Assembly (NCBI RefSeq): GCF_024519155.1
Contig: NZ_JANIFJ010000003.1
Location: 62,001-126,000 of the forward strand
Direction of reading: 5' to 3'
From: Mangrovibrevibacter kandeliae
GTDB lineage: Bacteria > Pseudomonadota > Alphaproteobacteria > Rhizobiales > Rhizobiaceae
Length of the DNA stretch: 64,000 nt
Positions 41,670 through 49,846 of the stretch are shown piece after piece. Within the stretch, counting starts at the first letter, position 1, and the number at the start of each line of letters is the position of its first letter. The position numbers and the translations under genes were made by a program. Below the pieces are notes generated by a model. The model ran no database searches and was not told the DNA's origin. It was given only the letters and a program-made list of their open reading frames with translations.

Positions 41670-42905
41670 ATGACAGACAGGCTCTCATTCAAAGCGCTTG
41701 CGGCGGGGCTCCGGCGATCGTTGGCGTTGCTGTGCCTCCTGCTGATTCTGGCTCCGGGCGCGACGCATGCCGGCGAAGCGGTGGTGCTCACCGCCATCGA
41801 CGCGGCGGCGAAGACGGCGGGTGCGGGCGAGACCGTGACGCTGCACCTGACCGGCCCGACGGAGAGCCGGCTGATCCTCCTGCGCCATCCCGATCGGGTG
41901 GCGGTCGACCTGTCGGACACGCTTGCCGCCGCTCCCGACCTGAAGCCGCTCGCGGACGGGCTGGTCGACCACCTGCGGCAGGGCCTGATCGCCGAAGACC
42001 GCTATCGCCTCGTCTTCGTGCTGAAGCGTCCGGCGCTCGCGCGCCTGGAGAGCGAGGAGACGTCGGGGGGCAGGCTGTTGCGGCTCGAGCTGACGCCGAG
42101 CGACCGCAAGGCTTTCGATGCGGCGCTGCTCAAGCAGGGTCTCGGAGAGACGGGCGCCGCCGTGGGAGTCGCCGGCGCGCGGCCCGACCGGCCCTTCACG
42201 GTCGTGATCGACCCAGGCCATGGCGGCATCGACAACGGCGCCATCAGCCGCGACGGCACGCACGAGAAGGACATCAACCTGCAGATGGCGCTCGCGCTGC
42301 GCGATGCCCTGGCGTCCCGACCGAACGTCACCGTCGTGCTGACCCGCAGCGACGACACCTACATACCGCTCAACGAACGGGCGGAGATCGGCAGGCGCAA
42401 CAAGGCCGACCTCTTCATCTCGCTGCACGCCGATTCGATCCGCTACTCCTCGCTGCGCGGTGCCACCGTCTACACGCTCTCCGACCGTGCGTCGGATGCG
42501 CTGTCGAGCGAGATCGCCGACAGCGAGAACGCCGCCGACCGCTTCGCCGGCCCGGAGTGGCACCAGGAGGAACCGGAGGTCTTCGATATCCTGCTCGATC
42601 TCACGCGGCGCGAGACCGTGGGCTTCTCCGAACGATTTGCCGCGGCGCTGGTCGACAGCCTGGACGACGGCGGGATCGGCCTGATCAAGAACCCGAAGCG
42701 CTCGGCCGGCTTCCGCGTGCTGCGGGCGCCGGACGTGCCGTCGGTGCTGGTGGAGATGGGCTACCTGTCGAACAAGGACGACGAGAAGCTCCTGCTCGAT
42801 CCGGACTGGCAGAAGAAGGCGGCCGGAGCGATCGCCGACGCGGCGATGCACTTCCTCGAGACGCGCAGCGCGATCGCCGGCGCCGGCTCCGGCAGCGGCG
42901 GCTGA
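41670..42905 (+). CDS. N-acetylmuramoyl-L-alanine amidase (AmiC-type)
   Basis: 411 residues. A signal peptide (1-34, ATHA), an AMIN domain (about 37-140) for envelope targeting, and an amidase_3 catalytic domain (about 175-400) with the zinc ligands in 'VIDPGHGGIDNGA' (His), 'HEKDINL' (Glu) and 'FISLHADSI' (His), plus 'VLVEMGYLSNKDD' with the catalytic Glu. Cleaves the stem peptide from murein at daughter-cell separation. The ATG at 41670 is preferred to a GTG 7 codons earlier. It runs into PBP1a, a cell-wall synthesis gene. Confidence 0.94.
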   Translation: MTDRLSFKALAAGLRRSLALLCLLLILAPGATHAGEAVVLTAIDAAAKTAGAGETVTLHLTGPTESRLILLRHPDRVAVDLSDTLAAAPDLKPLADGLVDHLRQGLIAEDRYRLVFVLKRPALARLESEETSGGRLLRLELTPSDRKAFDAALLKQGLGETGAAVGVAGARPDRPFTVVIDPGHGGIDNGAISRDGTHEKDINLQMALALRDALASRPNVTVVLTRSDDTYIPLNERAEIGRRNKADLFISLHADSIRYSSLRGATVYTLSDRASDALSSEIADSENAADRFAGPEWHQEEPEVFDILLDLTRRETVGFSERFAAALVDSLDDGGIGLIKNPKRSAGFRVLRAPDVPSVLVEMGYLSNKDDEKLLLDPDWQKKAAGAIADAAMHFLETRSAIAGAGSGSGG

Positions 42906-42979
42906 TCGCAATCACGCCCCGTCAGTGGCCGGAGGGAAACATGCCGCCGCAGCCGTTCGGCCTGCCGGGGGCAAGACCA

Positions 42980-43008
42980 CGGCTTGGCCGCAATTTTGCG
43001 CCAAGCCG
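42980..43008. repeat. Large hairpin upstream of PBP1a
   Basis: CGGCTTGGC (42980-42988) pairs with GCCAAGCCG (43000-43008), 9 bp perfect; the 11-nt middle can itself pair GCAA with TTGC. No T-run follows, so it is not a classical terminator of the amidase gene. It lies 123 nt before the PBP1a start. The middle recurs as the palindrome at 9671-9684. Confidence 0.5.
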
Positions 43009-43131
43009 CGAGGAAGCGGTATCGGAGAGGGATCGCGGCGCGGTCGCTCCCGGTGGCTGGCCTGCGGACGCCGCGCGGGCTATTGAGCGCGGGACGGGCA
43101 TGCCGGAAGCGGCGATGCGAACGGAGACTTC

Positions 43132-45582
43132 ATGATCAGACTGCTCGGCTACCTCTTCGCGGTCGCGGCGGCGCTCTTCCTCGTCGGCGCGGGCGGGGTG
43201 GCGCTCTACGTCCAGAAGCTCGGCGCGCAGCTTCCCGACTATCAGGTGCTGGCCGATTACGAGCCGCCGGTTGCGACGCGCGTGCACGCGTCGGACGGGT
43301 CGCTGATGGCCGAGTATGCCCGCCAGCGTCGCCTGTTCCTGCCGATCCAGGCAATCCCCGACCGGGTCAAGAACGCCTTCCTGTCGGCCGAGGACAAGAC
43401 CTTCTACCAGCATCCGGGAATCGACATCTACGGCGTGCTCGGTGCGATCCGCACCAACCTCATGAATCTCGGCATGGACCGCCGTCCGGTGGGCGCCTCG
43501 ACGATCACCCAGCAGGTCGCCAAGAACTTTCTCCTCAGCGCCGAGCAGACCTACGACCGCAAGGTCAAGGAGGCTCTGCTCGCGCTGCGCATCGAGCAGG
43601 CCTACTCGAAGGACAAGATTCTCGAGCTCTACCTCAACGAGATCTTCCTCGGCATGGGCTCCTACGGCGTCGCAGCCGCCTCGCTCGCCTATTTCGACAA
43701 GTCGGTGAACGAGCTCGACATCAACGAGGCCGCCTACCTCGCCGCGCTGCCCAAGGCGCCGAACAACTACAATCCGTTCAGCCACCCCGAGGCCGCCGTC
43801 GCCCGCCGCAACTGGGTGATCGACCAGATGCAGCAGAACGGCTTCATCTCCGCCGAGGAGGCGGAGGAGAACAAGCAGAAGCCGCTGGGCATCAACCCGC
43901 GTCCGTCCGGCACCTACCTCTTCGCCTCCGAGTATTTCACCGAGGAGGTCCGGCGCGAGCTCATCCAGCGCTATGGCGTCGACGCGCTCTACGACGGCGG
44001 CCTGTCGGTCCGCACCACCCTCGACCCGACGCTGCAGGCCGAGGCGCGCAAGGCGCTGCAGGCCGGCCTGGAGCGCTACGACGAGGCGCACGGCTACCGA
44101 GGTCCGGTCAAGACCATCGACATAAGCGGGGACTGGGGTCCGGCCCTTGGCGAGGTCAAGGGGTTCGACGACGTTCCGGAATGGCGGCCGGCGGTGGTGC
44201 TGGAGGCCGATGGCCGAAGCGCGACGGTCGGCCTGCAGCCGCATCGCGAGGTGTCCGGCGAACTCGGCGCCGAGCGCGAGACCGGCACGATCGCGCTCGC
44301 CGACATGAAGTGGGCGCTCCGCTTCGAGCGGGACGGCAAGTCGCACAGCGGCAAGGGCGTCGACGACGTGCTGCAGCGCGGCGACGTCGTCTACGTCGAG
44401 AAGTCGGGAGAGGATGACGGCTATCGCCTGCGCCAGCCGCCGAAGATCCAGGGCGCGCTCGTCTCGATGGATCCGCACACCGGTCGCGTGCTGGCCCTCG
44501 TCGGAGGCTTCTCCTTCGCCCAGTCCGAGTTCAACCGCGCGACGCAGGCGATGCGCCAGCCCGGCTCCTCGTTCAAACCCTTCGTCTATTCCGCAGCGCT
44601 CGACAACGGCTACACCCCGGCCTCGGTGATTCTCGACGCGCCGATCTCGATCCCGGACGGCACCGGCAAGGTGTGGCAGCCGCAGAACTATGGCGGCAGC
44701 TTCATCGGCCCGTCGACCCTGCGCCAGGGCATCGAGCAGAGCCGCAACCTCATGACGGTGCGTCTCGCCGCCGACATGGGCATGGAACTGGTCGCCCAGT
44801 ATGCCGAGCGCTTCGGCATCTACGACCACCTGGCGCGCTACCTGCCGATGGCGCTCGGTGCCGGCGAGACGACCGTGCTGAGGATGGTCTCCGCGTATTC
44901 GGTGATCGCCAATGGCGGCCGCTCGCTCGAGCCGTCGCTGATCGACCGGGTACAGGACCGCTACGGACGGACGGTCTACAAGCACGACAGCCGCCAGTGC
45001 GACGGCTGCAATGCTCAGAGCTGGGAGAACCAGCCGGAGCCCGAACTCGTCGAGGACCGTGACCAGGTTCTCGACCCGATGACCGCCTACCAGATCACCT
45101 CGATGATGGAGGGGGTCGTGCAGCGCGGCACCGCGACGGTCGTCAAGAAGCTCGGCGTGCCGGTTGCCGGCAAGACCGGCACCTCGAACGACGAGAAGGA
45201 CGCCTGGTTCATGGGCTTCACGCCCGACCTCGTGACCGGCGTCTTCATGGGATACGACACGCCGAAGCCCATGGGCCGCGGCGGCACCGGCGGCGGCCTC
45301 GCCGCGCCGATCTTCCTCGACTTCATGGAAGACGCGCTGAAGGGCAAGCCGCCGGTCGACTTCCGCGTCCCCGACGGCATGACCATGATCGCGGTCAACC
45401 GCAAGACCGGCATGACCGGCACGCCCGGAGACCCGAACACGATCGTCGAGGCCTTCAAGCCGGGCACCGGCCCGTCCGACGTCTACGAGGTGATCGGAGC
45501 GGAGTCGGTCGCCGCAGCCGCGCCGGAGGTGTCGCCCGAGACCGAGCAGGCGATCGTCCAGGGCGCCGGCGGCCTGTTCTGA
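43132..45582 (+). CDS. mrcA: Penicillin-binding protein 1A
   Basis: 816 residues, bifunctional peptidoglycan synthase. One N-terminal membrane helix (about 5-27); glycosyltransferase GT51 domain with 'FLSAEDKTFYQHPGIDIYGVLGAI' (catalytic Glu about 87) and 'GASTITQQVAKNFLL'; an OB-like insert (about 320-430); transpeptidase domain with the SxxK motif S479-S-F-K482, 'SRNLMTVRLA' (SRN) and K681-T-G. Start ATG with GGAG 5 nt upstream. Ends 117 nt before prfB. Confidence 0.97.
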   Translation: MIRLLGYLFAVAAALFLVGAGGVALYVQKLGAQLPDYQVLADYEPPVATRVHASDGSLMAEYARQRRLFLPIQAIPDRVKNAFLSAEDKTFYQHPGIDIYGVLGAIRTNLMNLGMDRRPVGASTITQQVAKNFLLSAEQTYDRKVKEALLALRIEQAYSKDKILELYLNEIFLGMGSYGVAAASLAYFDKSVNELDINEAAYLAALPKAPNNYNPFSHPEAAVARRNWVIDQMQQNGFISAEEAEENKQKPLGINPRPSGTYLFASEYFTEEVRRELIQRYGVDALYDGGLSVRTTLDPTLQAEARKALQAGLERYDEAHGYRGPVKTIDISGDWGPALGEVKGFDDVPEWRPAVVLEADGRSATVGLQPHREVSGELGAERETGTIALADMKWALRFERDGKSHSGKGVDDVLQRGDVVYVEKSGEDDGYRLRQPPKIQGALVSMDPHTGRVLALVGGFSFAQSEFNRATQAMRQPGSSFKPFVYSAALDNGYTPASVILDAPISIPDGTGKVWQPQNYGGSFIGPSTLRQGIEQSRNLMTVRLAADMGMELVAQYAERFGIYDHLARYLPMALGAGETTVLRMVSAYSVIANGGRSLEPSLIDRVQDRYGRTVYKHDSRQCDGCNAQSWENQPEPELVEDRDQVLDPMTAYQITSMMEGVVQRGTATVVKKLGVPVAGKTGTSNDEKDAWFMGFTPDLVTGVFMGYDTPKPMGRGGTGGGLAAPIFLDFMEDALKGKPPVDFRVPDGMTMIAVNRKTGMTGTPGDPNTIVEAFKPGTGPSDVYEVIGAESVAAAAPEVSPETEQAIVQGAGGLF

Positions 45583-45699
45583 TCACCGGCCGTCGCCATC
45601 GGCGGGGCTGCCCAGGCGCCGCCGCTGCGCTTTACAGCGCCGGCGCCGCTGCCTATGTAGCGCCGACCATCCCATCCAACGCGAACTGGAGTCTGCGGC

Positions 45700-46828
45700 A
45701 TGCGTGCCGAAATGGAAGCCATTGTCGACGAGATCCAGCAGGCCGTAAGCCTGCTGAGGAGGCATCTTTGACTGGGATTGCGCACTCAAACGTTTCGACG
45801 AGCTGAACGCCAAGGCCGAGGATCCCTCGCTCTGGAACGATCCGACCGAGGCCCAGAAGCTGATGCGCGAGCGTCAGCAGCTCGAGACGTCGATCGGCGC
45901 CGTGCGGGCGCTCGAGAGCGGCCTCGCCGAGAATGTCGAGCTGATCGCGATGGGCGAGGAGGAGGGCGACAAGGACGTCGTCGCCGAAGCCGAAGCCGCG
46001 ATCCGCGAGATGCAGGCCGAGGTCGATCGTCGTCAGATCGAGACGCTGCTGTCCGGTGAGGCCGACGGCAACGACACCTATGTCGAAGTGCATTCGGGCG
46101 CCGGCGGCACCGAAAGCCAGGACTGGGCCTCGATGCTCCTGCGCATGTACATGCGCTGGGCGGAGCGCTCGAAGATGAAGGTGGAGCTGCTGGAGGAGCA
46201 TGCGGGCGACGAGGCCGGCATCAAGTCGGCGACGCTGCTTCTCAAGGGCCACAACGCCTATGGCTGGATGAAGACCGAATCGGGCGTCCACCGCCTGGTG
46301 CGGATTTCGCCCTATGACAGCCAGGCGCGGCGGCACACCTCCTTTGCATCCGTCTGGGTGTATCCGGTGGTCGACGATTCGATCGACATCCAGATCAATG
46401 AGTCGGACTGCCGCATCGACACCTACCGCGCTTCAGGCGCGGGCGGGCAGCACGTGAACACGACCGATTCGGCGGTGCGCATCACGCACATTCCGACTGG
46501 CATCGTCGTCGCCTGCCAGCAGGAGCGCTCGCAGCACAAGAACCGGGCGACCGCCTGGAACATGCTGAAGGCGCGCCTCTACGAGGCCGAGCTGAAGAAG
46601 CGCGAGGAGGCGGCGAACGCCGAGGCGGCTTCGAAGACCGAGATCGGCTGGGGCCACCAGATCCGCTCCTACGTCCTGCAGCCGTATCAGATGGTGAAGG
46701 ACCTGCGGACGGGTGTTGAGAGCACCTCGCCGCAGGACGTGCTCGACGGCAAGATCGACGACTTCATGGAAGCCGCGCTGGCCCAGCGCGTGCACGGCGA
46801 AGACGTCGAGGTGAGCGACGTCGACTGA
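45700..46828 (+). CDS. prfB: Peptide chain release factor 2 (programmed +1 frameshift)
   Basis: 375 residues after frameshifting: codons 45700-45768 encode a 23-residue start ([23 protein letters not shown]), then the ribosome skips one base (T at 45769) and continues from 45770 ([18 protein letters not shown]) to the stop at 46828. RF2 releases peptides at UGA/UAA. The recognition motif reads SPY ('[14 protein letters not shown]') in place of the enterobacterial SPF, and the catalytic GGQ is in '[15 protein letters not shown]' (about 247-249). A second frame-two ATG-less reading without the first 23 codons would lack the conserved N-terminus. Confidence 0.96.
45757..45772 (+). promoter_or_regulatory. 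prfB autoregulatory +1 frameshift site
   Basis: An internal Shine-Dalgarno AGGAGG (45757-45762), three bases, then CTT TGA C (45766-45772). It is the classic RF2 recoding element: low RF2 lets the ribosome pause at UGA and slip from CUU to UUU. The Shine-Dalgarno to slip spacing of 3 nt is canonical. Confidence 0.92.
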
Positions 46829-46877
46829 TCGTCGCTGGAGCGTCGGCCGTCTGCGCCACCGCTCCTGACGCTCCGGC

Positions 46878-48173
46878 TCAGCCGAACGAGCGCAGGCGCC
46901 GGCCGGCCCTCAGGAAGCGGGCCGGGTTGATCGGCTTGTCGTCCTCGCGCACTTCATAGTGCAGGTGGGCGCCTGTGCTGCGGCCGGTGGAGCCCACCGC
47001 GCCGATCGTGTCGCCCGGCTGCACCGCCTGTCCGGCCGTGACGTAGACCGCCGAGAGATGCGCGTAGCGCGTGACGATGCCCTTGCCGTGGTCGATCTCG
47101 ACCATGTTGCCGTAGCTGCCGGCAGCACCGGCGAGCGTGACCTTGCCGGCGGCGGCGGCCTCGACGCGGGTGCCGATCCCCGCGACGAAGTCTATGCCCG
47201 GATGCAGCGCCGGTTCGCCGAGAAACGGATCCTTGCGCACGCCGAAGCCGCTGCTGACCGTCGTCGCGCCGATCGGAGCGCCGAGCGGCAGGCGATCGGT
47301 CGTGTCCTTCAGCCGGTTCAGCGCCTCGAGCGCGTTCTCCAGGCCGTCGACGCTGGCTTCAAAGTCTTCGGTGCCCGGCGGGGGGACGAAGGGGCCGCCT
47401 TTCGGTGCGCCGCTCTCACCGGAATCCGGGTAGTCGATGCCTTCCGCCTTCAGCGCCGCAGCGATCTGCGCCGCCCGCTGTTCGGCACCGACCTTGAGAA
47501 GATCGATCTGCGCCCGCTGGCCGCGGGCGACGTCGTCGAGCCGGGTGCCGACCTCGAGGAGGGCGTCCGGCAAGCCGCTCGACGTCGGCGGTGCCGCGCG
47601 CCGCTCTGCGCCGGTGCCGGTGTCGACCAGCTTGAAGCGCTGCAGCAGCTTGTCGTGCGAGTCTCCGGCAAAGGCGAGGGCACGTACCGGCTCCACCTTG
47701 GGCTCGGTCTCGAGCATGGCCTGAGGAGAGGGTTTGGGGGTCGGTATGGCGACGGCTGGCGGCAGCAGTCCGGCGGACCGGGCCTGATCCAGCAGCGGCT
47801 GGAGGCGGGTGTAGCGGTCGCTGATCTCGCTCTGCTGGTCCAGCAGCGTCTTGAGCTTGGTGTCGACCAGCTTCTGGGTGAGCATCTGGCGGCTGGTGAT
47901 GCGATCGAGCTGCTGGCGCAGGGCGGCGATGCGGGCCTCGTAGGCGGCCTGCGCGTCCTCGCCGGGCTGGTCGGCGGCCATGGCGAGATCGCTGCGCGTC
48001 AGCGCATAGCCCGCTGCGCCGAGTGTCCCGATGACCACGGCCACGGCCGCGGCGCCTGCGACCAGCCAGCGGCGGCCGAGCGTGAACTGCCGGAGCGTAT
48101 CGCCGCGAGCGATGATCACGGTGTGCGGCAGGTCCTGCTGCCCGAAGATGCTGTTGTTGTTCGCAGCCAACAT
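46878..48173 (-). CDS. M23 family metallopeptidase (LytM-type), membrane-anchored
   Basis: 431 residues. A cytoplasmic N-terminus, one transmembrane helix (about 37-57), a coiled-coil region (about 70-130), a linker and a LytM/M23 domain (about 300-415). The zinc-binding residues are present: 'HPGIDF' (His, Asp about 320-324) and 'HLHYEVRE' (His-x-His about 402), so it can be an active endopeptidase. It would cut peptide cross-links of murein or activate amidases. The start ATG at 48173 follows a near-CtrA box by 75 nt; the gene converges on prfB. Confidence 0.92.
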   Translation of the reverse strand: MLAANNNSIFGQQDLPHTVIIARGDTLRQFTLGRRWLVAGAAAVAVVIGTLGAAGYALTRSDLAMAADQPGEDAQAAYEARIAALRQQLDRITSRQMLTQKLVDTKLKTLLDQQSEISDRYTRLQPLLDQARSAGLLPPAVAIPTPKPSPQAMLETEPKVEPVRALAFAGDSHDKLLQRFKLVDTGTGAERRAAPPTSSGLPDALLEVGTRLDDVARGQRAQIDLLKVGAEQRAAQIAAALKAEGIDYPDSGESGAPKGGPFVPPPGTEDFEASVDGLENALEALNRLKDTTDRLPLGAPIGATTVSSGFGVRKDPFLGEPALHPGIDFVAGIGTRVEAAAAGKVTLAGAAGSYGNMVEIDHGKGIVTRYAHLSAVYVTAGQAVQPGDTIGAVGSTGRSTGAHLHYEVREDDKPINPARFLRAGRRLRSFG

Positions 48174-48248
48174 CTGAACCCCGTCACTCGTCCCGCGGAA
48201 ACCTCGTTTGCGGGCTAATCAACTAGGGGCAAGTAGACCCGGTTAAGG

Positions 48249-48263
48249 TTAACGAAGCCTTGA
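48249..48263. promoter_or_regulatory. Near-consensus CtrA box upstream of the M23 gene
   Basis: TTAA (48249-48252), seven bases, TTGA (48260-48263): one mismatch to TTAA-N7-TTAA. It lies 75 nt before the M23 start, the same distance as the exact box at 22679. Another TTAA (48243-48246) is adjacent. Confidence 0.4.
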
Positions 48264-48311
48264 ACTGCGGCAAAAAGGCCTCGAAAACCGGTGGATCGGC
48301 TGGATTTTCGC

Positions 48312-49160
48312 TCAGCTCGAGAGCGGCGATAGCGCGCGGTAGAACGTCGGGGTCAATCCGGCCTCGGCCCGGGCTCGGTCGTTGAATGGTGCCTTCACAT
48401 CGCCGCGGAAGCACTCGCGCACCAGCGCCTGAAAGCGGACGGCGGGGTTGCGGCCCTCGCGGGCGCACAGGAACCGGAACCACTTCGCTCCGATCGCGAC
48501 GTGCTTCTTCTCGTCGCGGTAGATGATGTCGAGAATTGCCGCCGTGTCCGCGTCACCGACAGTCTGGAGCTTTTCGAGAAGCGAAGGCGTCACGTCGAGG
48601 CCGCGGGCCTCCAGAATCAGCGGCACGATGGCTAGGCGTGCCGAAAGGTCGTGGGTGGTCGCCTCGACCGCTTGCCACAGCCCGTCATGGGCGGGCAGGG
48701 CGCCGTAGGATGAGCCGAGCGCCCCGAGCCGGCGCGACAGCAGCTTGAAGTGCTTCGACTCCTCCAGCGCCACCGTCATCCAGCCGTCGAAGAAGGATCG
48801 CGGTACGGCCTCGGTCGCAAACCGGGCGACGATGTCGAGCGCGAGGTCGATGGCGTTGAGCTCGATATGGGCGAGCGCATGGATCAACGCGATTCGCCCC
48901 GCCTCGGTGTGAACCGAGCGGCGGCTGACGGTGCGCGGGGAGACGAGTTCCGGCTTGTCCGGCCGTCCGGGACGTGTCGGCAGGGGCGGATCCTGCGGCG
49001 CATGCAGCCCGATCCGCCGACCGAACCAGCGGCGGCAGGCTTCGTCGGTGATCGCCGTCTTGCGCTCGAGATCGGCCGCCGCGAGCGCGGCGACGCAGGC
49101 GCCGCGCAGCGTGGCGAAGGAGACGCCCTCGACGAGCCGGGAATCCGGAGCCGCTGCCAT
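48312..49160 (-). CDS. DUF455 ferritin-like domain protein
   Basis: 282 residues of the DUF455/ferritin-like family. Di-iron ligands look present: 'HALAHIELNAIDLALD' (His/Glu), 'LEESKHFKLL' (Glu-x-x-His) and 'IYRDEKKHVAIG' (Asp-Glu-x-x-His). The enzyme function is unknown; a hydroxylase or radical role is plausible. Its start overlaps the bcp stop by 1 nt (TGATG), so the two are coupled. Confidence 0.88.
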   Translation of the reverse strand: MAAAPDSRLVEGVSFATLRGACVAALAAADLERKTAITDEACRRWFGRRIGLHAPQDPPLPTRPGRPDKPELVSPRTVSRRSVHTEAGRIALIHALAHIELNAIDLALDIVARFATEAVPRSFFDGWMTVALEESKHFKLLSRRLGALGSSYGALPAHDGLWQAVEATTHDLSARLAIVPLILEARGLDVTPSLLEKLQTVGDADTAAILDIIYRDEKKHVAIGAKWFRFLCAREGRNPAVRFQALVRECFRGDVKAPFNDRARAEAGLTPTFYRALSPLSS

Positions 49161-49639
49161 CAGGCCGCTCCCGCAAGCTCCCGCGCGGCGGCGAGGACCT
49201 CCGCGGCGTGGCCGGGCACCTTGACCTTCGACCAGAGCGCGCGGATCAGGCCCTGCGGGTCGACGAGGAGCGTGGTGCGCTCGACGCCCATGTAGGCGCG
49301 GCCATACATGCTCTTCTCGACCCAGGCGCCGAGCGCCTGCAGGAGCGCCTTCTCCTCGTCGGCCAGGAGTCGCACGGCAAGCTCGTGCTTGGCCTTGAAC
49401 TTGCCGTGCTTTTTAACCGAATCAGGAGAAACGCCGATGACGGGCACGCCGATCGCCTCGAAGTCCGGGGCCAACGCGGTGAAGTCGATGGCCTCCTGCG
49501 TGCAGCCGGACGTGTCGTCCTTTGGATAGAGATACAGCACGAACGGCCGGCCCCTCAGCGAGGCGAGGCTGACGATCGCGCCGGTCTCGTCGGGCAGGGC
49601 GAATTCGGGGCAGGGTTCACCGATCGATGGGCTGGGCAA
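49160..49639 (-). CDS. bcp: Thioredoxin-dependent peroxiredoxin, BCP/PrxQ type
   Basis: 159 residues. It reduces peroxides using the peroxidatic Cys46 in 'YPKDDTSGCTQEA'. The usual resolving Cys four residues later is Ala50, so it is a 1-Cys-type BCP or relies on another thiol; Cys10 is the only other Cys. It leads the DUF455 gene. Confidence 0.95.
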   Translation of the reverse strand: MPSPSIGEPCPEFALPDETGAIVSLASLRGRPFVLYLYPKDDTSGCTQEAIDFTALAPDFEAIGVPVIGVSPDSVKKHGKFKAKHELAVRLLADEEKALLQALGAWVEKSMYGRAYMGVERTTLLVDPQGLIRALWSKVKVPGHAAEVLAAARELAGAA

Positions 49640-49846
49640 GATGCCTTCCTTTCGGCAAATTGGCGCTTGATGACATTGGCGGATTCGGCATCGCGCGCGG
49701 TCCTGGCACCGCGACGGCTGCGTCCGGCGCCAGTTCGCATGCTTCGGGCATGCTTTTCAATCGACAAGAGCTGCAACTGGGTTTCGCAAGGGGATCGCTT
49801 CGATGACAGGCGCCAGCCGCCGCGCCCGGCGCCGTCCGGTTTCCCG

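Noticed and set aside
42922-44985. A 687-codon minus-strand frame across PBP1a.
   Set aside because: Shadow of the PBP1a gene; PBP1a has all catalytic motifs.
46837-46874. An 8-bp inverted repeat (GGAGCGTC/GACGCTCC) between prfB and the M23 gene as a terminator.
   Set aside because: The loop is 22 nt and no T-run follows on either strand; too weak to annotate, though it may be a factor-dependent end.
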